Assembly: GCA_032209605.1 (NCBI GenBank)
Contig: JASFXZ010000034.1
Span: 5,573,649-5,637,648, forward strand
Source of the DNA: Mactromeris polynyma
Taxonomy: Eukaryota > Mollusca > Bivalvia > Venerida > Mactridae
DNA length: 64,000 bases
Direction of reading: 5' to 3'
In this document: piece after piece, positions 12,957 to 25,100 of the stretch
Layout of the letters: every line of letters begins with the position of its first letter
Position numbering within the stretch: the first letter of the stretch is position 1
Position numbers and translations under genes: made by a program
Notes under the pieces: model-generated
The model's database searches: none
What the model was told of the DNA's origin: nothing
What the model saw: the letters and a program-made list of their open reading frames with translations, nothing else

Positions 12957-13128
12957 TTCAAAACTGTTACCATGGTAACAAAAAAAAAAATATAAAAAAA
13001 AATAACTCTTTTAATATTGCTTATATGCATCAGAAAAAAACCCATAGTTTTGTGTAATATTTTTTTCAGAAAAAGGATTTTCTCATTTTTTTGTAAAAAA
13101 TTCTTTTCGTTGCCATGGTAACAGTTTC
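12957..13128. mobile_element. Small inverted-repeat element with X-box-like ends
   Basis: AAACTGTTACCATGGTAAC at 12961-12979 faces GTTGCCATGGTAACAGTTT at 13109-13127 as near-perfect inverted ends around an AT-rich core. This looks like a short MITE or hairpin element; each end contains an RFX-type palindrome. Confidence 0.6.
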
Positions 13129-13250
13129 AATAATAAAGATTTAAAAAATGCAGTTTTGTAAAATTCAATGCATGGTGTTATCACAGTGACGTTTTCGAAA
13201 GAATTTGACACAGGGCCAATTTTGGGGGCAAGTGCACCTAGGTAGCCCTC

Positions 13251-13625
13251 CCCTGCGAAACATTCTAGAATAACTCTAGAATTATTCAAGAATTATTCTA
13301 GAATGTATTTCTAGAATATTCTAGAAATGTTAAATGGCCGCTTCTTGAAGAATTGTTCAAGAATTATCCAGGAATTGTGGAATTATTCTAGAATCAAAAT
13401 TCTGGAATATTTCTAGAATCAAAGTTCTTGAATAAACCCTGTGAAACATTCTAGAATAACTCTAGAATTATTCAAGAATTATTCTAGAATGTATTTCTAG
13501 AATATTCTAGAAACGTTAAATGGCCGCTTCTTGAAGAATTGTTCAAGAATTATCCAGGAATTGTGGAATTATTCTAGAATCAAAATTCTGGAATAATTCT
13601 AGAATCAAAATTCTTGAATAGTTCA
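13251..13625. repeat. 186-bp direct duplication in the left end of the 4.6-kb element
   Basis: Sequence starting CCCTGCGAAACATTCTAGAA at 13251 repeats at 13437 with few changes (cgc to tgt, aaatgtt to aaacgtt). It duplicates the terminal motif inside the element. Confidence 0.9.
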
Positions 13626-14489
13626 TTGAATAATTCTTGTATAACAATTCAAGAAGCGGCCTGGTGATGATTTCGTTAACATTTCTTGAATATTCTAAAA
13701 GTAAATTCTAGAATTACTGATTCGGATTCTAGAATTCTGAAGATAAAAATTCAGACATTATTCATAGAAACTGGTCAGACAATATTCAGCTATGTTTAAG
13801 ACATACATGTTTCTGAGTAATCACTAATGTGTGAATTATTCTATGAATATGGTCAGTTGTCTGACATTACTCTGGACACTTGAAAACCACAATAGCAGAC
13901 ACAGTTTAATCACATCAAAGTTTAATCACACACACATCCAACTATGTGAGGGCAAATGACTTATGACAGAAACATCAGACCGAGGCTCACAAGCTTCCCC
14001 TGTGCAAAGGATTCATGAAGTTTGTGAAATTATTCTGATAGTTTTCCACTGATAGTCCACTGAAAATCCCATTGGTAATTAATGAATACAATGTACAACT
14101 AAAATATACAATATTCATCAAAACTAGTTCATTGACACACCATAATTGAACTGAAATTTCATGTAACATAAATGTTTCCTTGGTGATTAGACCATCACCT
14201 TTCTTGAACTGATTAAATACATACTTCTAGAATAAATTTATCAGATTTTAATTGAACAGAAGTTCCTGAACTTTGCAAGAACACCAGGTATGAAAGATCC
14301 ACAAACAAACCCAAGAATAAAGTAAAAATTTGACATATTTATAAATTAAAGCTTACTCAATTTATCATACACATGTATCAGCAGTTACAAAATAAAACAA
14401 ATAATACAACAATACATTGATTTCTAACTATTGTTTAAATGTGTTACCTAAAAAATAATTAATTTTACATAATATACTTCCATATGATC

Positions 14490-15450
14490 AGAGCTTTTAC
14501 AACACCAGCCTCTTTTTATGGCCAATTTGGGGCCGATATTTGGCCCCATTTCCTCAAAGAAACAAGCGATGTTTGTACAATTGCATTTATTTATAAGCAA
14601 GTTCAAAGTATGCTGCACAAATATACATGCTGCAAATGTTTTGTGGAAATTTCTTACTTTAATAAACAGTATTTAATACTCGTCAAAAGCTTTGTAATTC
14701 AAAAGTAGTCATTTCCAGGTTAATTTAGAAAAGAGGACGCTTAAAAACATTACATGAATTTGTAAATGGATGGTATTTGAATATCAAAAGAAAATTCTCA
14801 TGTACCTGAGGGGTTGTGGTATGATTGAAAAAGAAAAACATTGCAAATGAATAACATGAATCACTTATTCCTTCTGGTATCAAACTATGCAATAGCTCAG
14901 ACTTATGACTCAATATTTGATAAAATATAAAAATCTAAAGCAGATTAACTTGATATATATATTGTGAAACATTTTTTAAGATGACAAAAAATGGGTTTCG
15001 TGGATGCAGTTTGGGTAGTGCCATTTTGGAAACACTCTGAAACCAAAGGTTTATTGTTAACGCTCGGTTACGAAAGAGCTAATCTCGATGAACTGACCTT
15101 AAATTTATATAGAAAGTCATGTATAATAGAAGTCCACAATTTTGTCATTCTGAACATTCAAAATTAATGGAAGGTTTTAAATACAATTGACCTTAACCCT
15201 GTGACCCCAAAATCATTACGGGCCCTCTGCTTCCAAAGATGAATGTGTGGACTAAGTTTGAGGATGATAGGTCAAGGGGTTTTTGAGTTATTGATCAGAA
15301 ACAAAAAGGTTATTGACCGACATGTGCAAAGCAATATGCCCTCTCTTCTTCGATGGGTATAAATACCAAATTTGTCGATTTATGATGCAAACTTCCCTAC
15401 CAAAAGGACCCACCATACTATCCAAAAAACAGAAAAATTGGCTGAACACC
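14490..15450. repeat. Dispersed repeat inside the 4.6-kb element, related to 25675-25890
   Basis: TTTTTATGGC, TTGGGGCCGATATT and CTCAAAGAAAC near 14515-14565, and CCACCATACTATCC near 15410, match 25688-25735 and 25857-25873 in order. The piece at about 15180-15340 (gaccttaaccctgtgacccc and agttattgatcagaaac) looks like a common dispersed invertebrate repeat; that part is from memory and less sure. Confidence 0.6.
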
Positions 15451-17809
15451 TAATTAAATATTAATAAAACTTGATTTATATAATTATATTTATATCCATG
15501 AACAAAAATACTTGGTACTTAAAATGCAACAATAACAATATTGAACTAATTTTGTAAAAACACACCATCACTGAAAACAGACATCTTTAGATAAATTAAA
15601 ATGTTACATTATTAAACAATAGAATGACAAATTTGCACTTAAAATATTTCTAAAATTTAGTACATTCTTCTTAATCTGTCAATTCCATCCGCAGTTCCCC
15701 TGAACAACGTCAAATCCATTGAAGAGAATGTGTGTAAGTTAATCATTGTTAAGAAATTTTGGAAAACTATTGTTCACTTCAACATCACCACACTGAATTG
15801 TTTGTGCAGAGTCATCAATGGAAAAAGATTCTTCAAGGCTAACACAAAACCTCCAACACTTGAATCAACCAGCAAATTTTAAGAATATTTTAATATCGTC
15901 ACCATGAGAGTAGTACCATTTTCTGAAATATAAAAGATAAGTTTTACTCTATCTTGAGAAGATTAAAAAAACAAATGTAACAAATCACATCTAACTAAAC
16001 CGTGACAAAATCAAAAGCTTAAATAATGCAAGTCAATCTCAGTGTGCATAAAATTGCTAGACACATTAATGGGAAAATAATGATGTCATCACAGTTAGTG
16101 TGTAAAACCAAAAGACGAGTCAAAATGAGCCCAAAAGGCAAAACTTGTAAAAGTCTTGTTATTGTAAACAATTTTTCCTTCATCTACTTTTACATGTTTT
16201 TTTATAATACCAAAAAAGAATCCATCCAAATGCCCCTATTAAACTCGTAACTCGGTGAAAAAAATGCACGTCTGCTATGTTTACACTTCATGTTTGTGTT
16301 AATTCACAACTTGATGACGTCACAAAGAAGGCGGAGTTAGGTTCACAAAATGGCGGCTAGTAATTTTTCGTCGCGTCTGCTTTTTGACTGCTTTTGGTTA
16401 AATGATTTCTTAATAGTGTTGCATCTCTTCACCGAATGATTGAAATTGGATGTGAGTAATCGGCCAGTACATTAATTATAATGTATATCGACAATTCAAG
16501 TTCCGATTCGCTGACAAAGCTTATGCCGGCGCCGATCGGGGTGTCGAGGATATGTAGGGTCTACTTCGGCGAAATAACGGGATGAAATTCACCGCTGCTA
16601 CCAATGTTAAATACGACAGTGCATACAGTCACACTTACCTGCACCAATAGTAACTTTTATTTGTTCTGTGGAAGCAGTTATTTGTGTATGATCGTCAACT
16701 TTAGAACAGCTTATCGTCTGACGATGCTCCCGCTTCTTTACACTATCAACATCCGGTAGGTTTATAATAAAGACGAGTAATACCGGTCACGAGCGAATAG
16801 CGGACGGCATGCACTTCATTGACGTTCCACAAACACGTTTTTACGGGGATTTTTTTTTCAAATGGAGATATTATTCGGATCATTCTTGAATTTTAATATA
16901 AAAATTAGTGCATATGTAGTACGTGTCGGATAACTATAATTATTTAAATACACTGAAAAGGTACAAATAACTTTATCTTAAAAGTCTGAATTTTTAAGAC
17001 TTTCCATTGATGCGAGTTAATTGTTATTTTTTTAAACTCTGAATTGTTCAGATATTTTAATATCTGTCGTGTCTAAAGTCTTTAATATTGTCCATCTGTT
17101 CATGCTTGGTCTGGAACACTTAGGTCTTTGGGAACATCATTCAAACTTCAAATATTGCCTGTTCTGAATTATCTCCCTTTATTGAATACCTAGCCTAGTC
17201 TAAAGTATTAAAGAACCTCATAAACAGATAAGAGGACATTAAGGAAAGTGCAGTGCCCTAGAACAGTAGCCATGCCTTGCTATTTTTATAAATATCTTCC
17301 TGTGGGTGGGCAGTTACTTTTAGAATAATTATATTGAGTAATTAAATTTACCCAGTAAGGAATTATTTTTCAACAGGAATTCATATTTTAGCATCTGAAT
17401 TATATTATATAGATGAAGAATAATTATTCAAGAACTTGAACTGGTCTAGAAGTTTATCCATTGAAGAATTCTGATTCTTTAAGGCAATTTTTATGGACAA
17501 TGTTGTAGAATTTTGTCAGTAGTAGAATAATTATTCAAGAACCTAAACGTGTCCACAGAATTCTGATTCTAGAATTTGAGCAAAGTTCCAGAATTTTCAT
17601 TGTTAAGAATCGATATTCTAGAATTGTGTTGTTCTAGAACTAATGTTCTTGAAGTTTTCAGAATTAGCGTCATTAAGAATTAGTATTCTAGAATTGCTGG
17701 GTTCTAGAACCCGTGTTCTTGAATGTGTAGGGTGATTCTTGAATAATTCATGAAGTTCTAGAATAATTCTAGAACTGAAGAAAATTCTTGAACATTTTTC
17801 GCAGGGGAG

Positions 17810-18340
17810 CTGCTTTCATCCGAACTGGTGAAGTTATATCTATTTTAATTGATTGTTAATTTTCAACAATCTGATGTATACAGTTGATTGATTCAGCATT
17901 AATGAACATGAACTGAGTTTGCAAATATAGAAAACACTGTTCGCTGACTCTAGGGATTTATGAAATTTAATAAAATCATAAAATTATATAAAGAGTTGCT
18001 AGTTTTTATATATAGCAAGTCTTGGTGTTTTACGTCTGTAATCGTAGCGAAGAAATCCAACAATCATTGTATTCGTTTAAATGTGTTCTCCATTATGTAC
18101 AAACTGTATGTATACAATGAACACAATTTCTAAATGTCCACTTGGTATTTCGTCGAAATATAAGAACAGAAACAAATGTACGAATCTGCGCCTATTGAAC
18201 AGACGGGCAACCTGACATATTAATAAAATGTGGTCAATAATAAAAAAAAATGATTTTTATAATTATTATCCAAATTCTATTTGAATTGATTAATTAATTT
18301 ATCAAGTTAGTCTTACCTGTCGAATCGGATTACCAGCAGC
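17810..18340. other. Non-coding, nothing recognised
   Basis: AT-rich spacer between the 4.6-kb element and the Tc1-like fragment. I looked here for the receptor's signal-peptide exon and saw none with a phase-1 donor. Confidence 0.4.
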
Positions 18341-18390
18341 AATCATACCGACGGCCCTGGCGCTTTCTTCAATGGTCATTCTCGCCATCT
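18314..18390 (-). pseudogene. Tc1/mariner-like transposase N-terminal fragment
   Basis: On the minus strand an ATG opens MARMTIEESARAVGMIAAGN then PIRQ, which matches the start of Tc1-type transposase helix-turn-helix domains (E-x-A-R-A-V-G-M-x-x-A-G). It stops being open within about 25 residues, at a sequence resembling a donor (cag/gtaaga). No catalytic domain is nearby. Confidence 0.6.
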
Positions 18391-18418
18391 TTTCTGTTTT
18401 TCGTGTTGGACTTACAAC

Positions 18419-18566
18419 ATGGATCAAAGGGGGTCGGCACGTTGAGGAAATGACCTAAAACAGTCATCCAAGTCAAAATCAATCATACCATGTGATATCA
18501 CTGATCACTTTGACTTGGATGACTGTTTTAGGTCATTTCCTCAACGTACCGACCCCCTTTGACATG
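18419..18566. mobile_element. Hairpin-type inverted repeat, about 58-bp arms
   Basis: GGTCGGCACGTTGAGGAAAT and the following gacctaaaacagtcatccaagtcaaa are mirrored almost perfectly after a loop of about 31 bases. It lies just upstream of the Tc1-like fragment's ATG (minus strand), so it may be that element's terminal repeat folded with a second copy, or a separate MITE. Confidence 0.85.
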
Positions 18567-18847
18567 GATTGCATTTAAATGAAATTTACCGCTTACTACA
18601 CAATACACGTGGTCCTCGTGCCAAAACTTGAAAATCTTACCCACTGTCACACGTGGTCAACCATGATGATAAATAGGTATTTTCTTTGTGAAATTCGTTA
18701 AAGTACTATGTATGAAACCAGAATGCCAAATGTAAAACCGTTATCTAAAATTTGTATTTTATTACATGGACGTTTAGAAAATTGATTCAGTGTACATGTG
18801 TTATTGTTTCTCCGCCTAAGGTTTTCATGGATGTTTTCACATTTCAG

Positions 18848-19177
18848 TGAGTGATGGAGTGAACATCACCAACAATGCACCGATCATTCCTGTGTCGCCG
18901 AATGTTCGCCAAGTTCACAAGCACCAACGTGTTGTTATTGATTGTTCATTTACATCAACAAATTCTGGAAATATTACTCACATGTGGACAAAAGATGGTG
19001 CTGACATAGTGACTAATCGACGGGTATCTATTGCGACGAACGGGTCACTTGTAATTGAAAGATTTCTCAACAAAAAGGAAAAGTTACGTGTTGACAGTGG
19101 TTTATATGAGTGTTATGCAACTGATAGCCACGGCACGATTATTGTACGTCAGGTGGATGTGAGAGTTTACGGAACAA
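18848..19177 (+). CDS. Exon a: complete Ig domain 1
   Basis: Acceptor atttcag/tgagtg and donor aca a/gtaagt. It begins with two bases of a split codon, so an upstream exon must end in phase 1. A whole Ig domain sits in one exon: first cysteine in VVIDCSF, tryptophan in HMWTKDG, then TNGSLVIE and the second cysteine in DSGLYECYAT. The NGSL and GTII motifs resemble Ig1 of DCC/neogenin. Sequons NIT (twice) and NGS suggest N-glycosylation. The exon ends phase 1. A 43-bp minisatellite begins about 50 bases downstream in the intron. Confidence 0.9.
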
Positions 19178-22100
19178 GTAAGTTAGTTCTGCTTTATATT
19201 GTCTAGAAACTTTGTATAACACACCGTCACACGTAGAAATACCTCAGATACTGTTATATGGAGTCGTATACTTACACAGAAATACCTCAGATACTGTTAT
19301 ATGGAGTCGTATACTTACACAGAAATACCTCAGATACTGTTATATGGAGTTGTATACTTACACAGAAATACCTCAGATACTGTTATATGGAGTCGTATAC
19401 TTACACAGAAATACCTCAGATACTGTTATATGGAGTTGTATACTTACACAGAAATACCTCAGATACTGTTATATGGAGTTGTATACTTACACAGAAATAC
19501 CTCAGATACTGTTATATGGAGTCGTATACTTACACAGAAATACCTCAGATACTGTTATATGGAGTTGTATACTTACACAGAAATACCTCAGATACTGTTA
19601 TATGGAGTTGTATACTTACACAGAAATACCTCAGATACTGTTATATGGAGTTGTATACTTACACAGAAATACCTCAGATACTGTTATATGGAGTTGTATA
19701 CTTACACAGAAATACCTCAGATACTATTATATGGAGTTGTATACTTACACAGAAATACCTCAGATACTGTTATATGGAGTCGTATACTTACACAGAAATA
19801 CCTCAGATACTGTTATATGGAGTTGTATACTTACACAGAAATACCTCAGATACTGTTATATGGAGTTGTATACTTATACAGAAATACCTCAGATACTGTT
19901 ATATGGAGTTGTATACATACACAGAAATATCTCAGATACTGTTATATGGAGTTGTATACTTACACAGAAATACCTCAGATACTATTACATGGAGTCGTAT
20001 ACTTACACAGAAATACCTCAGATACTATTACATGGAGTTGTATACTTACACAGAAATATCTCAGATACTGTTATATGGAGTTGTATACATACACAGAAAT
20101 ATCTCAGATACTGTTATATGGAGTTGTATACTTACACAGAAATACCTCAGATACTATTATATGGAGTTGTATACTTACACAGAAATATCTCAGATACTGT
20201 TATATGGAGTTGTATACTTACACAGAAATATCTCAGATACTGTTATATGGAGTTGTATACTTACACAGAAATACCTCAGATACTATTACATGGAGTCGTA
20301 TACATACACAGAAATATCTCAGATACTGTTATATGGAGTCGTATACTTACATAGAAATACCTAAGATACTATTACATGGAGTCGTATACTTACACAGAAA
20401 TACCTCAGATACCGTTACATAGAGTGGTATACTTACACAGAAATATCTCAGATACTATTACATGGAGTCGTATACTTACACAGAAATACCTCAGATACTG
20501 TTACATGGAGTCGTATACTTACACAGAAATACCTCAGATACTGTTACATGGAGTCGTATACTTACACAGAAATACCTCAGATACTATTACATGGAGTTGT
20601 ATACTTACACAGAAATATCTCAGATATTGTTACATGAAGTCGTATACATACACAGAAAATCCTCAGATACTACTACATGGAGTTGTATACTTACACAGAA
20701 ATACCTCAGATACTATTACATGGAGTCGTATACTTACACAGAAATATCTCAGATACTATTACATGGAGTCGTATACTTACACAGAAATATCTCAGATACT
20801 GTTATATGGAGTTGTATACATACACAGAAATATCTCAGATACTGTTATATGGAGTTGTATACTTACACAGAAATATCTCAGATACTGTTATATGGAGTTG
20901 TATACTTACACAGAAATACCTCAGATACTGTTATATGGAGTTGTATACATACACAGAAATATCTCAGATACTATTACATGGAGTTGTATACTTACACAGA
21001 AATACCTCAGATACTATTACATGGAGTTGTATACTTACACAGAAATACCTCAGATACTGTTATATGGAGTTGTATACTTACACAGAAATACCTCAGATAC
21101 TGTTATATGGAGTTGTATACATACACAGAAATACCTCAGATACTGTTACATGGAGTTGTATACTTACACAGAAATACCTCAGATACTGTTATATGGAGTC
21201 GTATACTTACACAGAAATACCTCAGATACTGTTATATGGAGTTGTATACTTACACGCAAATACCTCAGATACTGTTATATGGAGTTGTATACTTACACAG
21301 AAATACCTCAGATACTGTTATATGGAGTTGTATATACTTACACAGAAATACCTCAGATACTATTATATGGAGTAGTATACTTACACACAAATACCTCAGA
21401 TACTGTTACATGGAGTCGTGTACTTACACAGAAATACCTCAGATACTGTTATATGGAGTTGTATACTTACACAGAAATACCTCAGATATGGCTGGACTAC
21501 CTCAGATTATATTATATGGAGTCGTATACTTACGACATATTCTTACATATGTATATAATTGCGTAACACTCCTATATATATTATATTATTTACAGAATTT
21601 CACTTTTAATGTCTGAACAAATGTGAAATCAGCCAGAATGTTTTCAATATTTTCTTTTATATACTAGGACCTAGATGTGGAATAATTGCCAAACTCTCAA
21701 TGCTCTCTGAACGTCACCGTATAATTATACAACTTCTATATATCGAGAACGTCATCATATAATTATACAACTTCTATATATCGAGACGGTAACATGTACA
21801 GACATACAAAAAATAATTCATACGGCTTTGTCAAAACTTGGCCTTCTGGAACAAATTCATAAATTATATAATGAAAGCACAATCACGCCCACATGTGTAC
21901 GCCAATTAGACAAGCACTCATTGGGTCATAACAATTTTGCTGACAAGTACTATAATAAGTACCGACAATTCTTAATTTATACAGACAGGAAATGTGAGAA
22001 TACTTATTCATACTTAATATGTTCTTCATTCAATAAAAGTGTTTTCAATTAAGATTATAAATAAATTCAATAATGGACAGTTACGAATAGTTGCAGTATA

Positions 22101-25100
22101 TGGTGTAAAGTTTGTGCACAAAAATGTATTAACTAATTTTTCATATAGTTGATATGTTCTTTTATTATCATAATATCGCAGTTGGAAATAATCGAAGGCA
22201 ATATACACTATTTCTTAAAAGGTTTTGCTACACAAGCACAGCCGTATGAAAGAATCGTCTTATCAGCGTATATGATGTGCTCAGTTGGGTTCAGATTCCA
22301 AGGAATTCTAGCGCAAATTTGTTCAACATAATTGATGAGACTCCTCGAAACAGTACCCTGTCCCCCTAACTGCCTGCTAGTGCCCGATGCAGTGTTAATC
22401 CGATTCCGTTGTTGCGTTAACGTCACGTAACGGTACATCCTAGCGATAAGAGGACAATCAAGCATGCCACCAGTTGCTTGAAAACGTCGTTGAAGATGAA
22501 ATATGGTGTATCAATGCTTACAGTTAATACGCTATCCTCACGTGCAGGTCTCGTTAAGGCTTTAACACACTCAATGTAGTCAAGTCTAGGCATTTTAATT
22601 AAGCAAATTGAAATTTGAAGTGTTATTGTAGTTGTCCGATCAACATGGGCTAAAATAGAATGAAGTTGGCCATTTCAAACCGTGATTCACTTTACTACGC
22701 ACTGCACGTGCAATTTGTGCAAAAACAACTCGTCGATTCGCAACCAGAAAATATACCGAATTTCTTTAATTGGCTTTGCTTGCCAACGTACTCAATGAAC
22801 ATCTATATACTTTTTCAGCAAATATAAAAAGTGAATATGTACATGTACACGTGTCCAAAACTACACACCAACCATGTAGCAATGACATGGATAGAATACA
22901 CCTTATCTCACCCCTACATTTATATACAAACACCTACACACCATGTAGCAACGACATGGGTAGAATACACCTTATCTAACCCCTACATTTATATACAAAC
23001 ACCTACACACACCATGTAGCAACGACATGGGTAGAATACACCTTATCTAACCCCTACATTTATATACAAACACCTACACACACCATGTAGCAACGACATG
23101 GGTAGAATACACCTTATCTAACCCCTACATTTATATACAAACATCTACACACCATGTAGCAACGACATGGGTAGAATACACCTTATCTAACCCCTACATT
23201 TATATACAAACATCTACACACCATGTAGCAACGACATGGATAGAATACACCTCATCTCACCCCTACATTTATATACAAACACCTACACACACCATGCAGC
23301 AACGACATGGGTAGAATACACCTCATCTCACCCCTACATTTATATACAAGACTCAACACACCATGTAGCAACGACATGGGTAGAATACACCTCATCTCAC
23401 CCCTACATTTATATACCAAACTCTACACACCATGTAGCAACGACATGGATAGAATACACCTCATCTCACCCCTACATTTATATACCAAACTCCACACACC
23501 ATGCAGCAACGACATGGATAGAATACACCTCATCTCACCCCTACATTTATATACAAACATCTACACACCATGTAGCAACGACATGGGTAGAATACACCTT
23601 ATCTAACCCCTACATTTATATACCAAACTCCACACACCATGTAGCAATGACATGGGTAGAATACACCTCTTCTCACCCCTACATTTATATACCAAACTCT
23701 ACACACCAGGTAGCAACGACATGGATAGAATACACCTCATCTCACCCCTACATTTATATACCAAACTCTACACACCATGTGGCAATGACATGGGTAGAAT
23801 ACACCTTATCTAACCCCTACATTTATATACCAAACTCCACACACCATGTAGCAATGACATGGGTAGAATACACCTCTTCTCACCCCTACATTTATATACA
23901 AACATCTACAAACTATGTGTGTATTAGGAAGATACTTCAAAAGATTTATCATGATACTTAATTATTGACATTTATTGGAAGCTGAAGTTTAAGTGCACTG
24001 CTAAAAGTGGTCTTTGTAATAGCCTTGCTATACCCTCCAATGTCTGTGTTACTATATATAGCTTCGTGTCATTAATGACGTCACCGTGTGTTCGAGGTTA
24101 ATGGTTTGACCCGTTTAATATTTAAAAGCAGACGAGAAAAACACTGTTGTGGATGACATTAATTTGCCGCAATCAACCTAATCACAGCAAGAACAGACGC
24201 CAAATACCAACTGTAAATGTCACATGTGTCTAGCAGCAAGTTCTGGGTTACGTAATATTATGGATGGTTTTCGGTTGGCAACCATCTGTCCAATGTTCAA
24301 TATTTTAAGCGTGAATATCAGTTAGTTATTAAACTAGTACAAGAATAATTATGCATGTGTATATTGTTATTGACATTTACGATGTACTAGAGATTATAGA
24401 TGAGATAACGGCTATGGTAATGATGATCATTTTAAACACCTTAATGACGGTAATGATAAGGTCGCCAAAAGGTGTCCCATTCCACCTTCCCGAACAATTT
24501 ATAAACACATGTTCACTTGCAACGTTCCATTCGCTTCAAACATTAGTAACCACTAAATGAGCACTGCTATTGGATTTACAATCTCTTCTGTAAGTGACGT
24601 CATTTCAAGAAAACGCAACATGTGATGTCACTATTTGCAAACAGGAAACAATATTAACTCAATACGGTCACTTCGTTTTCATATTGCCATATGGTGCACT
24701 TCTTGCTTATTGTCGGTATATGGTGACGTCACATGTGACGTTTCTGGTAATGACGTCACTTAAAGAAGAGGTCGGAAATCATACAGCGGCGCTCAAATTT
24801 TGTTTCCTACCATTTACAGTGTAGTACAGTTTTATTTACCTCCATCTGCAATGGACGATAATTCCTTCATTCATTTGGTTATTGGGAAATCAGCTGCATT
24901 TAGCCTTTGGCCATTTACAATATTTTATGGCAAAGACTCACAATTTATGTGGAACAATTAAAACACAAGAAAAACAGTCAATCACATGAAAAATTCGAAA
25001 CTGAAAGATGAAACTGAATATTTTCAGATTACAGACACAAACAAAACACAAACAAATAAGAGCAACTTAAGAAAGAAAAACACAAACAAGTACATGACAT

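Larger units (their letters stand above)
13248..17809. mobile_element. Large inverted-repeat element, CCCCTGCGAAA ends
   Basis: Left end CTCCCCTGCGAAACATTC faces right end GAACATTTTTCGCAGGGGAG. Both ends carry dense arrays of TTCTAGAA/TTCAAGAA-type palindromic words (13262-13740 and about 17320-17790). No transposase frame was found in the 4.56-kb interior, so it looks non-autonomous. The superfamily is not assigned. An internal copy of the terminal motif (CCCTGTGAAACATTCTAG) sits at 13437. No clear target-site duplication seen. Confidence 0.7.

Noticed and set aside
16348..16437. ATG in good context opening MAASNFSSRLLFDCFWLNDF
   Set aside because: Only 29 codons, lies inside the 4.6-kb element, and has no phase-1 donor that could join exon a.
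19212..21616. Overlapping frames of 232-396 residues rich in YTYTEIPQILLYG
   Set aside because: All are the same 43-bp minisatellite read in three frames, inside an intron of the receptor gene.
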